From positions 1-64,000 of the forward strand of contig NZ_JAPCID010000026.1 in assembly GCF_027587175.1 (NCBI RefSeq): a stretch of DNA of 64,000 nt, in the 5' to 3' direction. The notes beneath the pieces were generated by a model. That model saw nothing but the letters and a program-made list of their open reading frames with translations. It did not search any database and had not been told where the DNA came from. Source of the DNA: Solirubrobacter deserti (GTDB taxonomy: Bacteria; Actinomycetota; Thermoleophilia; Solirubrobacterales; Solirubrobacteraceae). The position numbers and the translations under genes were made by a program. Shown piece after piece: positions 31,291-42,022 of this stretch (within the stretch, counting starts at the first letter, position 1; every line of letters begins with the position of its first letter).

Positions 31291-31596
31291 GATGCGGACG
31301 CCCTCTTCCATGCCCTGGCCGACCCGACCCGGCGCGACATCCTCGCCGTGGTGCTGCACGAGCAGCACTCGGTCTCGGATCTGGCGCGCCGCTATCCGAT
31401 CAGCTTCGCCGCGGTGCACAAGCACGTTGGTGCGCTCGAGCGCGCGGGGCTCGTGACCAAGACCCGCCACGGGCGCGAGCAGCGCGTGCGGGGCGACGTC
31501 GCGACGCTGCGCAGCGCCCACCGGCTGCTGGACGAGCTGGAGACGCTGTGGCGCGGGCGCATCGATCGCATGGAGCAGGTGCTCGAGTGCCCGTGA
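31282..31596 (+). CDS. ArsR-family transcriptional regulator
   Basis: This 104-aa winged-helix protein has LFHALADPTRRDILAVVLHE, the recognition region VSDLARRYPISFAAVHKHVG and the wing KTRHGREQRVRGD. It lacks the Cys pair of metal sensors, so it belongs to the non-metal ArsR group that is usually co-transcribed with SRPBCC proteins. ATG 31282 lies inside a palindrome. Its stop overlaps the start of the SRPBCC gene (GTGA). Confidence 0.85.
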   Translation: MVVDADALFHALADPTRRDILAVVLHEQHSVSDLARRYPISFAAVHKHVGALERAGLVTKTRHGREQRVRGDVATLRSAHRLLDELETLWRGRIDRMEQVLECP

Positions 31597-32063
31597 CGAG
31601 CGTCGTCAAGGACGCCGACGCCCGGACACTGACGATCACCGCGCGCTTCGACGCGTCTGTCGAGCGCGTGTGGCGGCTGTGGAGCGACCCGCGCCAGCTG
31701 GAGCGCTGGTGGGGCCCGCCGGGCTACCCCGCGACGGTGACCGAGCACGACCTCGTGCCGGGCGGCACCGTGGCCTACTTCATGACCGGCCCCGACGGCG
31801 AGCAGCACCATGGCTGGTGGCGTGTGCGCGGGGTCGACCCGCCCCGCGCGCTCGAGTTCGACGACGGCGGACCGGACATGCCGACCGGCGCGATCAGCGT
31901 CGCGCTCTCCGAGCTGGCAGGCGGCGACACGCAGATGATCGTCACCGCGTCCTGGGAGAGCGCCGAGGCGATGCGACGGATCTTCGACACGGGCACGGAC
32001 GCCGGGATGACGGCCGCGGTGGGCCAGATCGACGAGCTACTCGACCCGAAGGGGACGACATGA
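31593..32063 (+). CDS. SRPBCC (AHSA1-like) domain protein
   Basis: This 156-aa protein has the START/AHSA1 fold: LTITARFDASVERVWRLWSD, PRQLERWWGPPGYPATVTEH and GGTVAYFMTGPDGEQHHGWW. It binds small hydrophobic ligands, and the family is often linked to stress or detoxification operons with ArsR regulators. The start GTG 31593 overlaps the regulator stop. The last codons overlap the next gene (ATGA), making a three-gene operon with the reductase-like protein. The ligand is unknown. Confidence 0.85.
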   Translation: MTSVVKDADARTLTITARFDASVERVWRLWSDPRQLERWWGPPGYPATVTEHDLVPGGTVAYFMTGPDGEQHHGWWRVRGVDPPRALEFDDGGPDMPTGAISVALSELAGGDTQMIVTASWESAEAMRRIFDTGTDAGMTAAVGQIDELLDPKGTT

Positions 32064-32644
32064 CGGCGACGTACACCTGGGACATCTTCTGCACCCTCGA
32101 CGGCTACGGCTCCTACGACGCGAATGGGCCCGGCGACTGGGGCGGCTACTGGAGCAAGCAGGGTCCGGAGTTCCTGGCGCACCGCGAGGCGATGTACGAC
32201 GCGGAACAGCGGATGGTCTTCGGGGCGAAGACCTACAAGCAGTACGTGGAGATGCTGGGCGCGAGCGCCCCGGACCCGCTGCTCAGCGCCGGGTGGATCA
32301 CGCGGATGCGCAACTCGCCGACGTTCGTGGCCTCTAAGACGCTCAAGGATCCCCTCGAGTGGGAGACCGCGACCGTCATGCCCGACGCCGTCGACGACGT
32401 CGCCCGGTTCAAGCGGGAGTCCGACGTGCCGCTGCGCTCACACGGCAGCCTGTCGCTGAACTGGGCGCTGATGGCCGCCGGCCTCGTCGATCGTGTGCAG
32501 GTGGCGATCTTCCCCGTCATCTCCGGCCGTACCGGTACCGAGCCGATCCTCGGCGGCGCGGCCGACTTCGACCTGGAGCTGCTCGAGCACCGCACGCTCG
32601 ACGGCCGCATCCAGGAGCTCGTCTACAAGCCGAGCCTGCACTAG
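32060..32644 (+). CDS. RibD C-terminal/dihydrofolate-reductase-like protein
   Basis: This 194-aa protein reads TYTWDIFCTLDGYGSYDANG, then RMVFGAKTYKQYVEML, HGSLSLNWALMAAGLVDRVQ and FPVISGRTGTEPIL. This is the RibD_C reductase fold that binds NADPH. Stand-alone members in ArsR/SRPBCC operons are common, and their substrates are unknown. ATG 32060 overlaps the SRPBCC stop. It ends by overlapping the stop codon of the convergent membrane-protein gene by four bases. Confidence 0.85.
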   Translation: MTATYTWDIFCTLDGYGSYDANGPGDWGGYWSKQGPEFLAHREAMYDAEQRMVFGAKTYKQYVEMLGASAPDPLLSAGWITRMRNSPTFVASKTLKDPLEWETATVMPDAVDDVARFKRESDVPLRSHGSLSLNWALMAAGLVDRVQVAIFPVISGRTGTEPILGGAADFDLELLEHRTLDGRIQELVYKPSLH

Positions 32645-33153
32645 GCGACGGCCACGGCCCTCCGCGCGCGGAAGGTCGACACCAGGTACAGGACGGCACC
32701 GACCGCGGCGTAGCCGGCCAGCATCGCGAGTTGCGCCTCCTCACGGGAGGAGGCGGCGACGAAGCTCACGCCAGCGAGCGTCGAGAGGCCGCCGCTGACG
32801 ATCATCGGCCACCCGTCGCGGTGGCGCAGCGCGAGGGCGAGCTGCAGCGCGCCGGACACGGCGGCCCAGGCGCCGAACACGAGCAGCGCGTCACGCGCGT
32901 CGCCGGCGAAGCCCGTGACGGCCAGGGCCACGGCGGCGAGCGTGCTGAGCGCGCCGTTGACCCAGCGCCGCTCGACGAAGGACGAGACGGCGTCGATAAG
33001 CGGATAGGCGGCGAGGAGCAGCGCGATCGCCGCGGTCAGCTCGGTGGCGGTCGTCGGGACCCGGTCGCCCACGGCGACGACGAAGGCGACGGCCCAGACG
33101 ACCGCGAGCGCGGCCCGGCCGCGGGTAAGAAGAGAGAACGTTCGTTCTTGCAT
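32641..33153 (-). CDS. DUF308/HdeD-like membrane protein
   Basis: This 170-aa protein has about six membrane helices: ALAVVWAVAFVVAVGD, ELTAAIALLLAAYPLIDA, ALSTLAAVALAVTGFAG, and ALLVFGAWAAVSGALQLALA. Later helices include GGLSTLAGVSFVAA and LAGYAAVGAVLYLVS. The arrangement resembles HdeD/DUF308 small integral proteins. ATG 33153 is preceded by an inverted repeat that matches the one near the divergent TetR gene, so it is the likely target of that repressor. Function is unknown. Confidence 0.75.
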   Translation of the reverse strand: MQERTFSLLTRGRAALAVVWAVAFVVAVGDRVPTTATELTAAIALLLAAYPLIDAVSSFVERRWVNGALSTLAAVALAVTGFAGDARDALLVFGAWAAVSGALQLALALRHRDGWPMIVSGGLSTLAGVSFVAASSREEAQLAMLAGYAAVGAVLYLVSTFRARRAVAVA

Positions 33154-33203
33154 GGCCCGGAGTGAAGCAGGCAGCAGCGCCCTTGTCAAGAACAATCGTT
33201 CTT
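33135..33203. promoter_or_regulatory. paired TetR operators in the divergent promoter region
   Basis: AGAACGTTCGTTCT (33135-33148) and AAGAACAATCGTTCTT (33188-33203) both have the form AGAAC-N4-GTTCT. One lies next to each start of the divergent gene pair. This points to a single regulator, most likely the adjacent TetR protein, repressing itself and the membrane-protein gene. Confidence 0.65.
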
Positions 33204-33720
33204 TCTATCTTCGAGGCATGCGGATCGCGACGCTGCCCACCGCCAAGAACTCGGAGGCGCGCGACCGGCTGCTCCGGACCGCCTCGGCGATCTTCTACAC
33301 CGAGGGCATCAACAGCGTCGGCGTCGACTACATCGTGGCCGCCAGCAAGGTCACGCGAGCGACGTTCTATCGCCACTTCCCGAGCAAGACCGACCTGGTG
33401 CTCGCCTACTTGCAGGCGGCGCACGACGCGATCGCGGCGCAGCTCACGGGCGCCACCGTCGAGGCGCTGATCGAGGACGTCCGCGCGTCGATCCAGCGGC
33501 GCGAGTTCCACGGGTGCGCGTTCATCTGCGCCGCCGCGGAGTTCGAGGAGGAGGACCATCCCGTCCGGCGGGCGGTCGCCGCGCACCGCGAGTGGTACTT
33601 CGGCGTGGTCCGCGACGCCTTCGGCGACGAGGACGCCGCGCGGCACTTCGTCATGCTCCGCGACGGCGCGTTCGTCGGCGCGCATCTCGGCGACGCGGAG
33701 CTCGCCGCCGAGACGTTCCG

Positions 33721-35138
<1,418 letters not shown>

Positions 35139-35142
<4 letters not shown>

Positions 35143-35999
35143 AGCCCCAGCAGCCGCGCCGCGTTCTCCTTGAGCACGAGCGGCCGCACCTCGTCGCGGA
35201 TGTCGATCTGCTCGAAGTCCCGCAGCCAGCGGTCCGGCGTGATCAACGGATAGTCGGAGCCAAACAGCATCTTGTGCTTGAGCAGGGTGTTCGTGTACCG
35301 CACCAGGCTCTCGGGGAAGTACTTCGGCGACCAGCCGCTCAGGTCGATGTACACGTTCGGCTTGTGGACTGCGATCGCGAGCGCCTCGTCCTGCCACGGG
35401 AACGACGGGTGGGCGAGGATGATGTTCAGGCCGCCGAAGTCCGCGGCGACGTCGTCGACCGCCATCGGGTTGGAGTACTTCAGGCGCACCCCGCCGCCGC
35501 CCGGCAGCCCGGCTCCGATCCCGGTCGTCCCCGAGTGGAAGAGCGCGATCAGCCCCGCCTCCTCGATCACCTCGTAGAGCGGATAGAACGTTCGGTCGTT
35601 GGGCCAGAACGCCTGCGTGTTCGGGTGGAACTTGAACCCGCGCGCGCCCCGCTCGATCCACTCGCGCGCCTCGCGCACGGCCAGCTTGCCCTTGTGCGGA
35701 TCGACAGACGCGAACGGGATCAGCACGTCCGGGTTCGCCTCGGCGGCCGCCAGCACCTCCGCGTTGCCCAGCCGCTTGCGCCCCATCCCCGCTTCGTCGT
35801 CCACGGTGAAGATCACGGCGGCGATGCGGCGCTCGCGGTAGTAGTCGGCGACCTCCTGCGCGGTCGGCTGCGGCGGCGAGCCCCCGAAGTACTTGCCCGC
35901 CGCCTCCAGCACCTCCGCCGTCACCGGGTCCTGCGGCTCACCGTCGTTGCGCTCGGCGTGCGTGTGCACGTCGATCGCGACCAGGTCCGCGACGTTCAC
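35139..35999 (-). CDS. amidohydrolase-2 family metal enzyme
   Basis: This 286-aa TIM-barrel enzyme of the ACMSD/gamma-resorcylate-decarboxylase-like family has the metal ligands IDVHTHAE (HxH), FKFHPN, ILAHPSFPW and LFGSDYP. Members decarboxylate or hydrolyse aromatic acids and ring-cleavage products. The GTG start at 35999 overlaps the SDR stop, and the end overlaps the ligase start. In this operon it could remove CO2 or open a ring after CoA activation, but the exact reaction is unknown. Confidence 0.82.
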
Positions 36000-36862
36000 G
36001 TCAGATCCAGCTCCGGCAGCCGCACCCCGTACGGCTGCGGCTCGAAGGCCGCGACGGCGTCGGCGATCGCGTCCGCGGTCCAGCCCCCGTCGCGCAGCTC
36101 GAAGGCGATCTCGGCCGGGTGCGAGTGCAGCGACAGCCGGTCGCCGCCGATCCCGATCGCCTGCCCCGTGACGCCCGCCGACGCATCCGACGCGAAGTAC
36201 ACCACCAGCGGCGCGCAGTCGGACGCAGGGCCGAGCGCGTGCTCACGCCGCACCTCGGGCGGGAACTCGTCGCGGCCCACCAAAGGCGCATACATCGGAA
36301 TCGTCTCGGTCATCGCCGTCCACGCCGTCGGCACGATCGCGTTGACGGTCACCTGCGCCCGCGCGAGCTCCAGCGCCCACGTGCGCGCGAACGCGACCAC
36401 CCCCGCCTTCGCCGCCGCGTAGTTCGTCTGCCCGAAGTTGCCGTACTGCCCGGCGGGTGACCCGACGACGACGATCCGGCCGCCCTCCCCCTGCTCGCGG
36501 AGCCGGATCGCCGCCGCCCGGGCACAGGTGAACGTGCCGCGCAGGTGCGTCTCCACGACGAGGTCGAAGTCCTCGTCGGTCATCTTCCACAGCACCTTGT
36601 CGCGCAGCACGCCGGCGTTGGTGACCATCACATCCAGCCGGCCGTAGGCCTCCACCGCGGTCGCGACGAGCATGTCCGCCGTCTCCGCCGACCCCACCGG
36701 GCCGGGCGCGGCGACGCCGCCGATCGCCGACGCCACCTCGTCCGCGCCCTCGAGGTCGTTCACCACGACCGAGGCGCCCGCCGCCGCCAGCGCCTCCGCG
36801 TAGGCGCGCCCCAGCCCGCGCCCCGCGCCCGTGACGATCGCGACCTTCCCGTCGAGCCTCAT
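35996..36862 (-). CDS. short-chain dehydrogenase/reductase
   Basis: This 288-aa NAD(P)-dependent SDR has TGAGRGLGRAYAEALAAAGA at residues 11-30, NAGVLRD, an active-site region with GSPAGQYGNFGQTNYAAAKA (YxxxK) and an extended C-terminus. It resembles the (3R)-hydroxyacyl-CoA dehydrogenase part of multifunctional enzyme 2, which acts on products of MaoC-type hydratases. The MaoC gene is directly upstream with overlapping start and stop, so the two probably catalyse successive beta-oxidation steps. Confidence 0.85.
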   Translation of the reverse strand: MRLDGKVAIVTGAGRGLGRAYAEALAAAGASVVVNDLEGADEVASAIGGVAAPGPVGSAETADMLVATAVEAYGRLDVMVTNAGVLRDKVLWKMTDEDFDLVVETHLRGTFTCARAAAIRLREQGEGGRIVVVGSPAGQYGNFGQTNYAAAKAGVVAFARTWALELARAQVTVNAIVPTAWTAMTETIPMYAPLVGRDEFPPEVRREHALGPASDCAPLVVYFASDASAGVTGQAIGIGGDRLSLHSHPAEIAFELRDGGWTADAIADAVAAFEPQPYGVRLPELDLT

Positions 36863-37299
36863 GCGTAGTACCGGAACAGGCAGTCGGCGACCACCGCGGG
36901 CTTGTCCTGGTCGCGCACCTCGACCGTCATCGTGACCTTCACCTGCACGCCTCCTCGCACTTCACTGACTTCGCCGACTTCCGCCACGCCCCGGAACGAC
37001 GCCCCCACCGGCAGCGGCGCCGGAAAGCGCAGCCGATCCATCCCGTAGTTGACGCCGGTCGCGCCGGACACGTCCAGCAGCTCCTGCGAGATCGGCGCCA
37101 GCAGCGCCACGCTCAGGTAGCCGTGGGCGATCGTCCCGCCGAACGGCGAGTCCTTCGCCCGCTCGGGGTCGACGTGGATGTAGTTGTGGTCCTCGGTCAC
37201 GTCGGCGAACGCGTTCACGCGCTCCTGCGTCATCTCGCGCCACGCCGTCGGGCCGAGGCGCTGCCCGGCCAGGCCGGGCAGCTCCGCCAGGGCCGGCAT
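36859..37299 (-). CDS. MaoC-like enoyl-CoA hydratase
   Basis: This 146-aa hot-dog fold protein has the R-specific hydratase motif EDHNYIHVDPERAKDSPFGG followed by TIAHGYLSVALLAP (catalytic Asp and His). It hydrates 2-enoyl-CoA to (3R)-hydroxyacyl-CoA, a substrate fit for the adjacent SDR. ATG 37299 overlaps the stop of the binding-protein gene by one base (TGATG). Confidence 0.88.
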   Translation of the reverse strand: MPALAELPGLAGQRLGPTAWREMTQERVNAFADVTEDHNYIHVDPERAKDSPFGGTIAHGYLSVALLAPISQELLDVSGATGVNYGMDRLRFPAPLPVGASFRGVAEVGEVSEVRGGVQVKVTMTVEVRDQDKPAVVADCLFRYYA

Positions 37300-38549
37300 C
37301 AGAACGAGTAGCCCTCGGCGTCGGCGGCCTGGGCCGGCTCACCGAGCGCCTCGAGCCCGCCCGGCGCGTCCTTGCTCACCTTCGCGATGTACACCAGCGA
37401 GCCCGGAGGCGAGGCCGGGTCGCTGAAGTCGAGCGTTCCCGCGACGGTCCCGCCCGTGTCCAGCGCCGTCAGCGAGTGCAGCGCGTCGAGCACGCCCTTG
37501 CGCGTGAGGTCCTTGTTCTCGCACGCCTTCGTCAGCGCCGCGTCGGCGATCTGCGCGCCCGCGTACGCGTACAGCGAGCCGTTGGAGGACGGCGTGCCCT
37601 TCGGGTACTTGGCCTGGTACTCGGACAGGAACTTGGTCACGCCCTCGCTCTGCACCGACAGCGGCGCCATCGAGGAGACGACGAAGTAGTTCGCCTCCAT
37701 CGCGTCGGCGGCGGGCGTGGTGAGCAGCTGCGGCGTCCAGCCCGGCCCGTTCGCCACGATCGGCACGTCCAGCTTCTGGGACGCGGCCAAACCGGCCAGC
37801 GAAGCGGCCTGCGGCGGCGCGGCGCTGAACAGGATCGCCTTCACGCCCGCCTTCTTGAACGCGGACACCTGGCCGGTCATGTCCTGGTCGGCCGGCGTGA
37901 TCTTCTGCTCGAGGATCTCCAGCCCGTGCTTCTCAGCGGCGAACTTCGAGCCCTTGAGCGCGTTCTCGCCGTAGTCGCCCTCGAAGTACAGGTGACCGAT
38001 CGTGTCCCCGGACGCGACCCCGTGCTCCTTCATCAAGAAGTCGACGGCGTTGATGGCCTCGATGTCGTAGGTCGTGCCCGCGATGGCGACGTTCTCGCTC
38101 GGCAGGATGTCCGACGTCCAGCCCGCGAAGTTGAGGAACATCTGGTCCTGCTGGACGTTGGGCAGCAGCGCGTTGACGATCGAGGAGCCGAGCACCAGGC
38201 CCAGCCCGATCACGTCGCCCGACAACTGCTGGTAGGCGGCGACCGCCTTCTGGGGGTCGTAGCCCGTGTCCTGGACCTTGACCTCGATCTGGCGTCCGCA
38301 GATCCCGCCCGCCTTGTTCTTCGCGTCCCAGTAGAGGTTCGCGCCCTCCATCTGCGACTTGCCGTTGGGCGCGAACACGCCGCTGAGGTCCGGCAGGTAC
38401 CCGAGCGTGATGGTGTCGGCGGACGCGCCCGGACCGGTCTTGACCGCCTGCTCGCCCGAGCCCTTCGCGGGCTCCTCCTCCGCGCCGCCCTTGCCGCACG
38501 CCGTCACCGTGAACGCGAGCACCACCGCGAGCAGTCCGACACGCCTCAT
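37299..38549 (-). CDS. livJ-like: branched-chain-type ABC transporter substrate-binding lipoprotein
   Basis: This 416-aa protein has a lipoprotein signal (LLAVVLAFTVTAC, Cys at 18). It is followed by a Leu/Ile/Val-type periplasmic-binding fold: ITLGYLPDLSGVFAPNGKSQ, GANLYWDAKNKAGGICGRQI, VLGSSIVNALLPNVQQDQ. It should deliver a ligand to the LivHM channel. In actinobacteria such importers often carry aromatic or sterol-derived acids rather than amino acids, and the downstream CoA ligase, hydratase and SDR support that. The ligand is unknown. Confidence 0.88.
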   Translation of the reverse strand: MRRVGLLAVVLAFTVTACGKGGAEEEPAKGSGEQAVKTGPGASADTITLGYLPDLSGVFAPNGKSQMEGANLYWDAKNKAGGICGRQIEVKVQDTGYDPQKAVAAYQQLSGDVIGLGLVLGSSIVNALLPNVQQDQMFLNFAGWTSDILPSENVAIAGTTYDIEAINAVDFLMKEHGVASGDTIGHLYFEGDYGENALKGSKFAAEKHGLEILEQKITPADQDMTGQVSAFKKAGVKAILFSAAPPQAASLAGLAASQKLDVPIVANGPGWTPQLLTTPAADAMEANYFVVSSMAPLSVQSEGVTKFLSEYQAKYPKGTPSSNGSLYAYAGAQIADAALTKACENKDLTRKGVLDALHSLTALDTGGTVAGTLDFSDPASPPGSLVYIAKVSKDAPGGLEALGEPAQAADAEGYSF

Positions 38550-39550
38550 ACGACCCTCTCCTTTCGGTGAACGAGCCCCGCGAGCCCGTCACGGGCGAAC
38601 AGCAGGACGGCGACGATCGCCGCCCCGTAGAGCAACCGGCTGAACTCCGCGGCCCCCACTCCGCCGCTTCCGGGTTCAGCGAGCAGCGGCAGCGAGCCGC
38701 TGTAGTGGTTGAGGATCAGCGGCAGCGCGGTGACGAACACCGCGCCCGCGGCCGCGCCGCCGACCGATCCGGCGCCCCCGATCACGACCATCACCAGGAA
38801 GTCGATCGACAGCAGCAGCCCGAACGACTCGGGGACGATGCGCCCGAACGCGAGCGCCATCAGCACGCCGCCGAGCCCGGCGTACATCGAGGACACCGTG
38901 AACGCCGCGGCCTTGTAGCGGACGACATCGATGCCGTTGGTGGCCGCCGCGACCTCGCTGTCGCGCACCGTGGCGAGCGCACGGCCCGGCCGCGAGCGCA
39001 CGAGGTTGTGCCCGTACCAGAGCGAGAGCGCCACGAGGACCAGCCCGAGGTACCAGAGCTTCTCGAGCGGACCGTAGGGCACGCCGAGCACCACCAGCCC
39101 GTCCGCGCCGGTGAACTCGAAGCCGAACAGGCTGAACGGCGGCACGGCCACGCCGCGGTAGCCGCCTGTGATCCCGGTCGCGTTCTGGAAGATGTGCTGG
39201 CCGAGGAAGACGAGGCCGAGGCTGGCGAGCCCGAGGTAGATGCCGCGCACGCGGCCCGCGATCGGGCTGAAGAGCGCGCCCGCGACCCCCGCCAGCAGCA
39301 CCGCCGCGACCAGCGCGAGCAGCGGCGGGATGCGGTCCGCCAGGTACGCGTAGCCGTAGGCGCCGATCGCGACGAAGAACGCGTGCGCGAGCGAGAGCTG
39401 GCCCGCGATGCCGACCAGGATCGAGAGCCCGATCGCGGCGATGATCGCGGCCATCGCGAACAGCCCGGTCTGCAGCCAGAACGCCTCGAACCAGATCGGC
39501 ACCGCGGCCAGCAGCACGACGACCACCGCGGCTCCCAGCCACCTAGACAC
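38546..39550 (-). CDS. livM-like: ABC transporter permease, LivM type
   Basis: This 334-aa membrane protein has about ten helices and the LivM signature GIAGQLSLAHAFFVAIGAYG near the N-terminus and GRALATVRDSEVAAATNGID in the cytoplasmic EAA-like loop. It partners with the LivH-type permease. The GTG start at 39550 overlaps the LivH stop by eight bases, and the stop overlaps the binding-protein start. Confidence 0.9.
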   Translation of the reverse strand: MSRWLGAAVVVVLLAAVPIWFEAFWLQTGLFAMAAIIAAIGLSILVGIAGQLSLAHAFFVAIGAYGYAYLADRIPPLLALVAAVLLAGVAGALFSPIAGRVRGIYLGLASLGLVFLGQHIFQNATGITGGYRGVAVPPFSLFGFEFTGADGLVVLGVPYGPLEKLWYLGLVLVALSLWYGHNLVRSRPGRALATVRDSEVAAATNGIDVVRYKAAAFTVSSMYAGLGGVLMALAFGRIVPESFGLLLSIDFLVMVVIGGAGSVGGAAAGAVFVTALPLILNHYSGSLPLLAEPGSGGVGAAEFSRLLYGAAIVAVLLFARDGLAGLVHRKERVV

Positions 39551-40433
39551 GCGTCACCTCCCGCGTCCCGAACAACCCCGAGGGCCGGACCAACAGCACG
39601 AGCAGCATCACCGCGAACGGCGCGACGCCGCCCAGCCCGCGGCCGAGGAACGACAGCTCCTCCTGGTAGCCCGCGGTGAGCACCGAGACGACGCCGATGA
39701 TCAAGCCGCCGAGCACGGCGCCGCCGGGCGAGTCGAACCCGCCGAGCACGACCGCCGGGATCGTGGCCAGGGCGAGCAGGCCCACGCTGCCGGTCACGCC
39801 CGCCGCCGGGAAGCTCGTCAGGAACAGCCCGCCGATCGCGGCCAGGGCGCCGGCGAGCGCCCACGCCGTCGCCGCCACGCGGTTGAGCCGGATGCCCATC
39901 AGCGACGCGACCTCGCCGTCCTCGGCCGCCGAGCGCATGGCGATCCCGAAGTCGGTGAACTTGAACGCGAGCCAGAAGCCCGCGACGAGCACGGCCGCCA
40001 CGCCGCCCGCGAGCACGCGCGAGGTGGCGACGCGGATGCCGGCGACCTCGGTCACGTCGCTGCCCCACGGCGCGCCGATGTTCAGCACGTCCGTGCCGAT
40101 CCGGCGCGAGAGCTCGGTCGCGAGCAGGATGTCGACGCCGAGCGTGAGGATCGCGAGCGTGCCGAGATCGGCGCGGCGGATGCGGCGGATCAGCACGGCG
40201 TCGATCAACACCGACGCCACCGCGGCCGCCAACACACCGAGCGCCACCGCGAGCGCGAACCCGACCGACTCGTGCGCGCGGGCGATCACGTACGCGCCCA
40301 GCAGCAGCACCGAGCCCTGCGCGAAGTTGATCACGTGCGTGGCCTTGAAGACGGTCACGAACCCGAGCGCGACGAGCGAGTAGATCGCCCCGAGGAACAG
40401 GCCGCCCACGAACAACGTCACGAACTGGTTCAC
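39543..40433 (-). CDS. livH-like: ABC transporter permease, LivH type
   Basis: This 296-aa membrane protein has GGLFLGAIYSLVALGFVTVF, THVINFAQGSVLLLGAYVIA and the loop FGIAMRSAAEDGEVASLMGI, all characteristic of LivH. GTG 40433 is the start, overlapping the stop of the fused ATPase gene (GTGA). The longer upstream frame is antisense-like read-through of that gene and is not used. It forms the channel with LivM. Confidence 0.9.
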   Translation of the reverse strand: MNQFVTLFVGGLFLGAIYSLVALGFVTVFKATHVINFAQGSVLLLGAYVIARAHESVGFALAVALGVLAAAVASVLIDAVLIRRIRRADLGTLAILTLGVDILLATELSRRIGTDVLNIGAPWGSDVTEVAGIRVATSRVLAGGVAAVLVAGFWLAFKFTDFGIAMRSAAEDGEVASLMGIRLNRVAATAWALAGALAAIGGLFLTSFPAAGVTGSVGLLALATIPAVVLGGFDSPGGAVLGGLIIGVVSVLTAGYQEELSFLGRGLGGVAPFAVMLLVLLVRPSGLFGTREVTRV

Positions 40434-41953
40434 GCCGCCGCTCCCAGATAGGCCTTGAGCACGTCCGGGTCGCGCTGGACCGTGGCCGGCGTCCCGTCGG
40501 CGATCCGCTTGCCGAAGTCGAGCACCGTGACCCGATCGGCCATCCCCATCACGAACGTCATGTCGTGCTCGACCAGCAGCACGGAGATGCCGAGCTCCGC
40601 GCGGGCGCGTGAGATCGCGTCGGCCATGGCCGCGGACTCGTCGCGGACCATGCCGGCGACGGGCTCGTCGAGCAGCAGCAACTCGGGCTCCGCGCACAGC
40701 GCGCGGGCGAGCTCCACGCGCTTGCGCGTGCCGTAGGAGAGCGTGCCGACGGGGCGTTCGAGCTCGGTCAGCCCGAGCAGCTCGGCGATCTCGCGCACGC
40801 GCGCCTCGTGCTCCGCCCGCTCCCGCCGCGCGCGGGGCAGCTTGAGCCCGTCGGCGAGGAACCCCGACCGCATCAGCCGGTGGCGCGCAACGAGCAGGTT
40901 GTCCAGCACGGACACCCGCGGAGAGAGCGCGATGTTCTGGAACGTGCGCGCGACGCCGAGCGCGGCGATCCGGTGCGGGCGCAGCCTCGTGAGCTCGTGG
41001 CTCCCGTAACGCACCGATCCGGCGCTCGCCGCGTAGACGCCGGAGAGCACGTTCAGGCACGTGGACTTGCCCGCGCCGTTCGGGCCGATCAGCGCGTGCA
41101 GCGAGCCGGGCTCGACGGTGAACGAGACGTCGGACAGCGCGGCCAGGCCACCGAAGCGGACGGACAGCGCTTCCACCGCGAGCGGCTGCGCGGAGCTCTC
41201 CACGCGCGTCCCGGTCGCGGCGGCCTGCGTGGACACGCCGAGGTAGCGCTCCCTGACGGCCTCGCTCTCGGCCAGCTCCTCCGCCGTCCCCCGCAGCGCG
41301 ACCTCACCGACTTCGAGCACGACCGCGTGATCGGCCACCGCCAGCGCCATCGCCGCGTTCTGCTCCACGAGCACGACGGTCACGCCGCGCGCGTTGATCT
41401 CACGGATCACCTCGCCGACGCGCTCGACGATCTTCGGCGCGAGCCCGAGCGAAGGCTCGTCGAGCAGCAGCACCTGGGGCGAGGCCATCAGCGCCCGGCC
41501 GATCGCGAGCATCTGCTGCTCGCCGCCGCTGAGCAGACCGGCGCGCTGGGTCGCGCGCTCGCGCAGGATCGGGAACAGCTCGTCGACCCACGCGCGCGCC
41601 TCGGCCCGCTTGGCCCTGTCGGGCGCGGCGAGGCCGCCGGCGCGCAGGTTCTCCTCCACCGTGAGGTTGGCGAACACGCGCCGGCCCTCCGGCACCTGGA
41701 CGAGCCCGGAGCGCGCGATCGAAGCGGCGTCGTCGCGCGGCAGCGCCTTGCCGCGCAGCTCGATCGTGCCACCCGTGATCGCGCCGCCCGAGGCCGGCAG
41801 CGTGCCGGATAGCGCGCGCAGCAGCGTGGACTTGCCCGCGCCGTTGTTGCCGAGCACAGCGACCACCGAGCCCTCGGGCACCGAGAGCGAGACACCGCGC
41901 AGCGCCTTCACGGCGCCCGCGTAGCTCACGCGCAGGTCGTGCACGTCCAGCAA
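40430..41953 (-). CDS. fused LivF-LivG type ABC ATPase
   Basis: This 507-aa protein has two complete nucleotide-binding domains. The first is LivF-like (residues 1-237: Walker A GNNGAGKST, signature LSGGEQQML, Walker B VLLLDEPSLGLAP). A linker of about 15 residues follows (QAAATGTRVESSAQ). The second is LivG-like (residues about 255-507: GPNGAGKST, LSYGTRKRVE, LLLLDEPVAGM). In most genomes these are two genes, so the fusion fixes the 1:1 stoichiometry. The second domain has a degenerate signature (SYGTR), as LivG proteins do. The start is TTG 41953, just after a good promoter. It is the first gene of the operon. Confidence 0.9.
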   Translation of the reverse strand: MLDVHDLRVSYAGAVKALRGVSLSVPEGSVVAVLGNNGAGKSTLLRALSGTLPASGGAITGGTIELRGKALPRDDAASIARSGLVQVPEGRRVFANLTVEENLRAGGLAAPDRAKRAEARAWVDELFPILRERATQRAGLLSGGEQQMLAIGRALMASPQVLLLDEPSLGLAPKIVERVGEVIREINARGVTVVLVEQNAAMALAVADHAVVLEVGEVALRGTAEELAESEAVRERYLGVSTQAAATGTRVESSAQPLAVEALSVRFGGLAALSDVSFTVEPGSLHALIGPNGAGKSTCLNVLSGVYAASAGSVRYGSHELTRLRPHRIAALGVARTFQNIALSPRVSVLDNLLVARHRLMRSGFLADGLKLPRARRERAEHEARVREIAELLGLTELERPVGTLSYGTRKRVELARALCAEPELLLLDEPVAGMVRDESAAMADAISRARAELGISVLLVEHDMTFVMGMADRVTVLDFGKRIADGTPATVQRDPDVLKAYLGAAA

Positions 41954-41993
41954 CTGCCCACCACACCTCTCTCCTCGCCGGTGGTCTGCGAGG

Positions 41994-42022
41994 AGCGTAT
42001 TCGGCTACCTGACTACTGTCAA
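41994..42022 (-). promoter_or_regulatory. sigma-70-type promoter of the Liv/catabolic operon
   Basis: On the minus strand TTGACA (42022-42017) is separated by 17 bases from TACGCT (41999-41994), about 40 bases before the TTG start at 41953. The -35 overlaps the stop codon of the upstream MarR gene. Confidence 0.65.

Noticed and set aside
39543-41060. Extended 505-aa form of the LivH-type permease
   Set aside because: The first 200 residues are an out-of-frame reading of the fused ATPase gene. The GTG at 40433 matches the LivH N-terminus and the coupled-start pattern.
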